Shown here piece by piece: positions 59,885 to 64,000 of a stretch of 64,000 nucleotides of DNA. The position numbers were made by a program, and so were the translations under genes. Under the pieces are notes generated by a model that was not told the origin of the DNA, ran no database searches, and saw only the letters and a list, made by a program, of their open reading frames with translations. Within the stretch, counting starts at the first letter, position 1, and every line of letters starts with the position of its first letter. The stretch is taken from NCBI RefSeq assembly GCF_958979055.1, contig NC_084891.1, positions 511,001-575,000 on the forward strand, read 5' to 3'. This DNA comes from Alnus glutinosa (taxonomy: Eukaryota > Streptophyta > Magnoliopsida > Fagales > Betulaceae).

Positions 59885-60862
59885 AGAATGCTATGCAAAC
59901 AGATTATGTAGGTAACAAGGCAAGCGCACCTTGGTGCCAAAAAGATTTCCACTACACAAATTTATACTCTCTATTTGGCTTTTAAATTTACTATTGAATT
60001 TGAAATTGATGATTATTAAATTTTGATTTAATTATGATTTTAAAAGTTATGAGTGAGAGTGTATAGCATTTCTTTTAAAAAACGATAAAAAGGAATAAAA
60101 TCAAATATGAGACTGCATTGTTTTTAAGCTCCAAAATGAGGGACATAAATCTTAATAATTTTGTCATCTGGATTGCTAATAATTCTATTCGTCTAAGACC
60201 TGTTCGAATCTAAACCAATCGGAGCCTATTTGTCAAATCCCTTCCTTCAACTCTATTTTTCTAAAAAAAGTCAATATCAAAACATTCAAACTTTTTTTAT
60301 TTTATTTTTATATTACATTAATCACTTTTTATTACTATTCAAAAAAAAAAATAATCACTACAAAAAAAAAGTTTTCAATTTTTCATACAAATAATTTAAA
60401 ACTTCTTTATACTTTTTTTTTTAGTAATTTCTTTCTATTTTATATTATATCAATCACTTCTTATTATCATTAAAAGAAATAAATAAATAACATTTACCAA
60501 ACATACCTTTTTATATTCCAATGGTTAGCAAATTCTTAGAAATTGAGGCCTTGCTCGGTAAAGGAGTGTGAGTTGGAAGTAGTAGTAAGAAGTGATAGAT
60601 GTAATTTAAAGGAAAAAGAATTTCTATGAAAAAATGAAAAACTTTGTATTATAGTTAATTTTTTTATTTAAATAATAAAAAAAATATTAATATAATAAAA
60701 AATTAAAATATTTTAAAATTAATTGTTTTTAAAAAGGGCGAAGAGGAGAGGGAGAATTTTCTCTCCCTTGCCAAACAAGCCCCGAGAGTCCTGATAAAAT
60801 AAAGGCAAACCATGATAACTCATTAATACAATACGATAATTCCTTAAGTGGGAGGGAGAGAG
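59885..60862. other. Spacer and upstream region of ATG3
   Basis: No gene. Just after unit C a 19-base word (GCTATGCAAACAGATTATG, 59890-59908) repeats a sequence from within the QOR 3' region. A MITE-like block at about 60545-60783 has ends GGCCTTGCTCGGTAAAGG and CCTTGCCAAACAAGCCC, partly inverted copies of each other. It lies 80 bases before the ATG3 start, so it may form part of the promoter. Confidence 0.5.
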
Positions 60863-62175
60863 ATGCTATCGCAGAAGCTTCACGAAGCCTTCAAAGGCAC
60901 GGTAGAGAGAATCAGAGGTCCTCGCACCGTCTCCGCCTTCAAGGAGAAAGGCGTTCTCAGCGTCTCCGAATTCATCGTCGCCGGTGATAATCTCGTCGCC
61001 AAATGCCCCACCTGGTCCTGGTCGGTGATGTCAAATTTACCTCCTCTTTTCCACTTCACATTATCAATTTCAATCTAATTTAATTTGAAGAACCATTTTT
61101 TGGTAGGGAATCAGGTGAGTCAAGCAAGAGGAAACCGTACTTACCCCCGGAAAAGCAGTTCTTGATTACTAGAAATGGTAAAATGGCATCGTTTCGGGCC
61201 TTTTGATCAATTTCTTTCGTCCTAAGCTTTACGATTTTGATGAAAAGCAATGTATTTTTTTTTTCTACATACAAATGTTTAGGAATTATAAACTTCTTTT
61301 CAGTTCCTTGTCTACGAAGGGCTGCATCTGTAGAAGAAGAATATGAAGCCGCTGGAGGTGAAGTGCTACTTGATGGTGAAGATAATGATGGTTGGCTGGC
61401 AACTCACGGTAAACCAAAAGGTGTGTTTCTATTTGGAGCTGGGAATTTTTTGACTTAGTGTACTCGTTTTGATCTGTGCCTTGTATTTTCCTTAGAAAAT
61501 AATTGCGATGAGGATGATAACTTACCTACTATGGAGATCCTAGAGATCAGCAGGAAGAATCCTATTCGGTCAATCCCTTCGTACTTTGGGGGTGAGGAGG
61601 AAGACGATATTCCAGACATGGCTGACTATGATGAACCTGACAACCTTCTTGAAACCGATCCAGTAAGTTGTTACCATTCTAACTATTTTGCAAAATCCTG
61701 TTAGAATTGCTTGAAATGTTCCAACTTTTAATTGTTAGAGTTTGTAAAATTTAGAAAATCTCGAAGCTCCTCAAAGTGATGGAAGAGGGGCCAAGAGGCT
61801 GTGGCATTCTAGCCTTTATCAGATTTTAAACTTAAAATACATCCTTGTTGAAGTTATTTGCTTATGGAAACATTAATACATAAAATATTGCATGACGTTT
61901 ACCATGGGAATACGTAAAATGTTGATGGCCATAAATGATGTGTATCACATAGATAATAATGAGGATTTAATGTGGTGCTTGCATTAGCTTGATGGCCATA
62001 AAGAAGTATTTCTCTTATTGCTATTGAATTGAACATGCATTAGGAGAGTTCTAATAATCGTGATTTATATGTCTATATACTCAATGCAGGCAACACTTCA
62101 GTCTACATATCTTGTGGCTCAAGAACCTGATGAGGATAATATTATTCGCACCCGAACTTATGATGTCAGCATCAC
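60863..62175 (+). CDS. ATG3: ATG3, E2-like enzyme of the ATG8 lipidation pathway (5' part)
   Basis: Five exons are visible, 60863-61020, 61107-61177, 61304-61420, 61496-61662 and 62090-62175, coding about 200 residues. [17 protein letters not shown], the membrane-binding N-terminal helix, is followed by [48 protein letters not shown] and an acidic flexible stretch ([16 protein letters not shown]). Then comes [20 protein letters not shown], just before the core that holds the catalytic HPC-type Cys. ATG3 receives ATG8 from ATG7 and transfers it to phosphatidylethanolamine during autophagosome formation. The remaining exons (expected YYQTPRVWLTGY onward and the active-site Cys) are not found in the 1.8 kb to the window end, so the gene continues outside. 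The start at 60863 gives the conserved MLSQK; a GTG five codons upstream is not credible. Confidence 0.93.
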
Positions 62176-62274
62176 GTAAGATAAATTTTAAATAATTTTT
62201 TTTCTTAATACATTTTTGACTTTGGAGTTCAATGTTTCCTAGGGCATTAGTCATCTTATATGTTGGCACCAGAA

Positions 62275-62702
62275 GCTTTTTTATTATGAGGTTGCTTGTG
62301 CCATGTGGAATGTTTTCTTCAGTCGATTTGGGTTGTCTTGGGTTATGCCTAGACGAGTAATCGACTTGTATGCTTATTGGTGAACTACCGGCAGCACTCG
62401 AAGTGCTGTTGTGTAGAAGATGGTGGCTTTGTGCCTTTCGTGATGTCTTTAGAGGGAAATGAACGACAAAAGTTTTGAGGACTGTGAGGGGACATTGGAG
62501 GAGATTAAGTCTTTATTCTTCAATACTCTGTATCTTTTGACACCTGCTGTTATTTTTCCTGTGGTGATTAGTTTTCATGATTTCTTGCTTTTTTTACTCT
62601 TATTAGCTAGGTGTTTTCTCTTGTATACTTTTCGTATACCCGGGACGCCTTACGCTTTTAATGATATTTCTATTAGATATAAAAAATAAAATAAAATAAA
62701 AA
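62275..62702 (+). mobile_element. LINE 3' end in ATG3 intron 5
   Basis: The translated plus strand keeps the C-terminal signature of plant L1-type ORF2 (MVALCLS-like WCLWRERN region in decayed form, then FEDCEGTLEEIKSLFFNTLY). It is followed by the usual T-rich 3' part and an AAAATAAAATAAAATAAAAAT tail near 62680-62702. Heavily 5'-truncated. Confidence 0.75.
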
Positions 62703-63063
62703 TGAATTTTTTCACTCATTAATCTTTGTTACTTTCTTAGGAAGGATGTAAGTCCAGTATACTTTGATGTTGTCTAATACAAATTGTAGCAATTCTAATA
62801 TCCTTGTAAAAATACTTAGATGTCCATGAATTTATCAATTGGATTACAATCCTGAAAAGAAAGCTTCCCTGACATTAGAGGTACACCCAAGCATCTTACT
62901 GGCAGTCTCCCTTCTTTAAACTTGGGGATAGACAAAATTGACCTTTCTAGTCAGCTGAAATTCCGGCAAAAATACACCTTACTTTTACATGCATTTGTTG
63001 TCAATCCAGCCAGTCTTTTGAACTCATTATGTACTTACTTAGTAGCCTTAGTTGAAGAAATCT

Positions 63064-63145
63064 TTTTTTTTTTAATAAGTAATTCAATCTCATTAGAAAG
63101 TGCAGCTGTGTGCAACCCAAGTACACAGGAAGTATAGAAGATAGA
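63064..63145 (-). mobile_element. LINE 3'UTR fragment
   Basis: On the minus strand CTTCCTGTGTACTTGGGTTG and following sequence with an A-rich end (poly-T at 63063-63073 on plus) resemble the 3' end common in plant L1-type elements. Short and old. Confidence 0.45.
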
Positions 63146-63324
63146 CCCCTAATACGGAGAAAAAGAAGAACAAAAGCCCAAAATACGTTTGTCTCACAAT
63201 CTCAAAAAGGAAGATTTTAGAAAGAACACGTTTGTCTCACTATCATCGAAAATACGACGATTCCTTTCTCTCTTGGGTTGGGTTCTTGTTAATGTTCCTA
63301 ACTTTGTCTCTACAAATTTGGTTG

Positions 63325-64000
63325 ATTTGATTAGCTTTTTACATTGTAGCATCTTATAGGGTTGAGTCCATATTGTATATTCTTCGTGTTTGTGGGTTTA
63401 ATCCTTTTTTTCTCAATAAGATCTGAATTATTCATCTCAAAAAAAAAAAAAAAACCAGAAAAGCTAGAAATATGTGGACTATTGTATGTTGTTGTCCATG
63501 TATAAAGGGATTTAAACATTCTATTCCTTAGCTCAACCACCGAAATCTCACGATCTTCAAAGCTCCTTGCATTCCGTTCTCTCCAAATGCACCATATTAA
63601 GCACAAAGTTGCCATCTTCCAAACTTCTAATGTTTTGGCTTCCCATCTAACTTCTCCAACTTGCCAACAATTCAATTACCTTTCTAGGCATGACCTATTC
63701 TACAAAAAAAAGACGGTAAATCGAAACCCATATTTCTCTTGCCACTTCACAATGAAGAAAATGATGATCTATAGACTCCCACTCCTCTTGCACATACAAC
63801 ACCAATTCACTACTATGACGTTCCTCTTCCTCAGATTATCCAATGTCAAGATCTTCCCGAGTGCTGTCATTCACCCAAAGAACGCCACTCTCAAAGGGAC
63901 CTTCACTTTTTGAATACTCTTCCAAAGAAATGGGGAACCAGCAGGAATGGATAACACATGATAAAATGACCTTTAAACTTCCGCTTCTTGGACGTGATCC
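63325..64000 (-). mobile_element. LINE 3' part running out of the window
   Basis: Minus-strand translation shows the zf-RVT region (SPFLWKSIQKVKVPLRVAFF, then NWCCMCKR) in broken frames, followed by a cleaner end at 63675-63331 with VWKMATLCLIWCIWRERN and SFEDREISVVELRN. The element continues beyond 64000. It lies antisense in ATG3 intron 5. Confidence 0.75.

Overview
This looks like nuclear DNA from a woody eudicot plant. The genes have many short GT-AG exons in A+T-rich introns. The products are plant families: WAT1/UMAMIT carriers, a HEX6-type hexose carrier, beta-expansins, a plastid-type quinone oxidoreductase and ATG3. The spacers are full of LINE, SINE, TRIM and MITE relics. The GC-rich GGTGGCC hairpins inside several repeats resemble repeats of Fagales-like trees, but that is an impression, not a proof.

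Layout. (1) 2.1-9.3 kb: two tandem WAT1-related transporters on the minus strand, seven exons each, both apparently intact. (2) 12.5-14.7 kb: an intact three-exon hexose/H+ symporter (HEX6-like), minus strand. (3) 15.8-18.1 kb: a LINE 3' part and a well-preserved TRIM. (4) 20.0-31.1 kb: two tandem beta-expansin genes on the plus strand, four exons each, separated by about 5.4 kb of repeat, including a Ty3/gypsy-like fossil. (5) 31.97-59.88 kb: three tandem units of 8.7, 9.5 and 9.8 kb, each carrying a five-exon zeta-crystallin-type quinone oxidoreductase (QOR) gene. (6) 60.86 kb to the end: the first five exons of ATG3, whose sixth intron is loaded with LINE 3' ends and runs out of the window.

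The QOR array is the most informative part. Shared and private insertions give a relative history. First, a unit with one QOR gene duplicated; every junction shares a three-base CAC with the outer edges. Next, the second unit gained an 830-bp TIR element (perfect 9-bp target duplication, clean empty site in unit A), and a 24-base CCAAT-containing promoter segment separates unit A from B/C. Then B and C split. B later gained a 181-bp hairpin MITE. C gained a 480-bp insertion that removed the normal start and most of the first part of the transit peptide. Copy C can still encode the full 324-residue enzyme core from an internal ATG, so a plastid-to-cytosol relocalisation is predicted.

The genes do not form one pathway. 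The recurring theme is local tandem duplication (WAT1 x2, EXPB x2, QOR x3) followed by small mobile elements landing in introns, at splice donors, at a stop codon and at a start codon. I saw no tRNA or rRNA genes, CRISPR arrays or organellar sequence. All gene models are read by eye from splice signals and protein similarity, so exact exon ends need transcript data.
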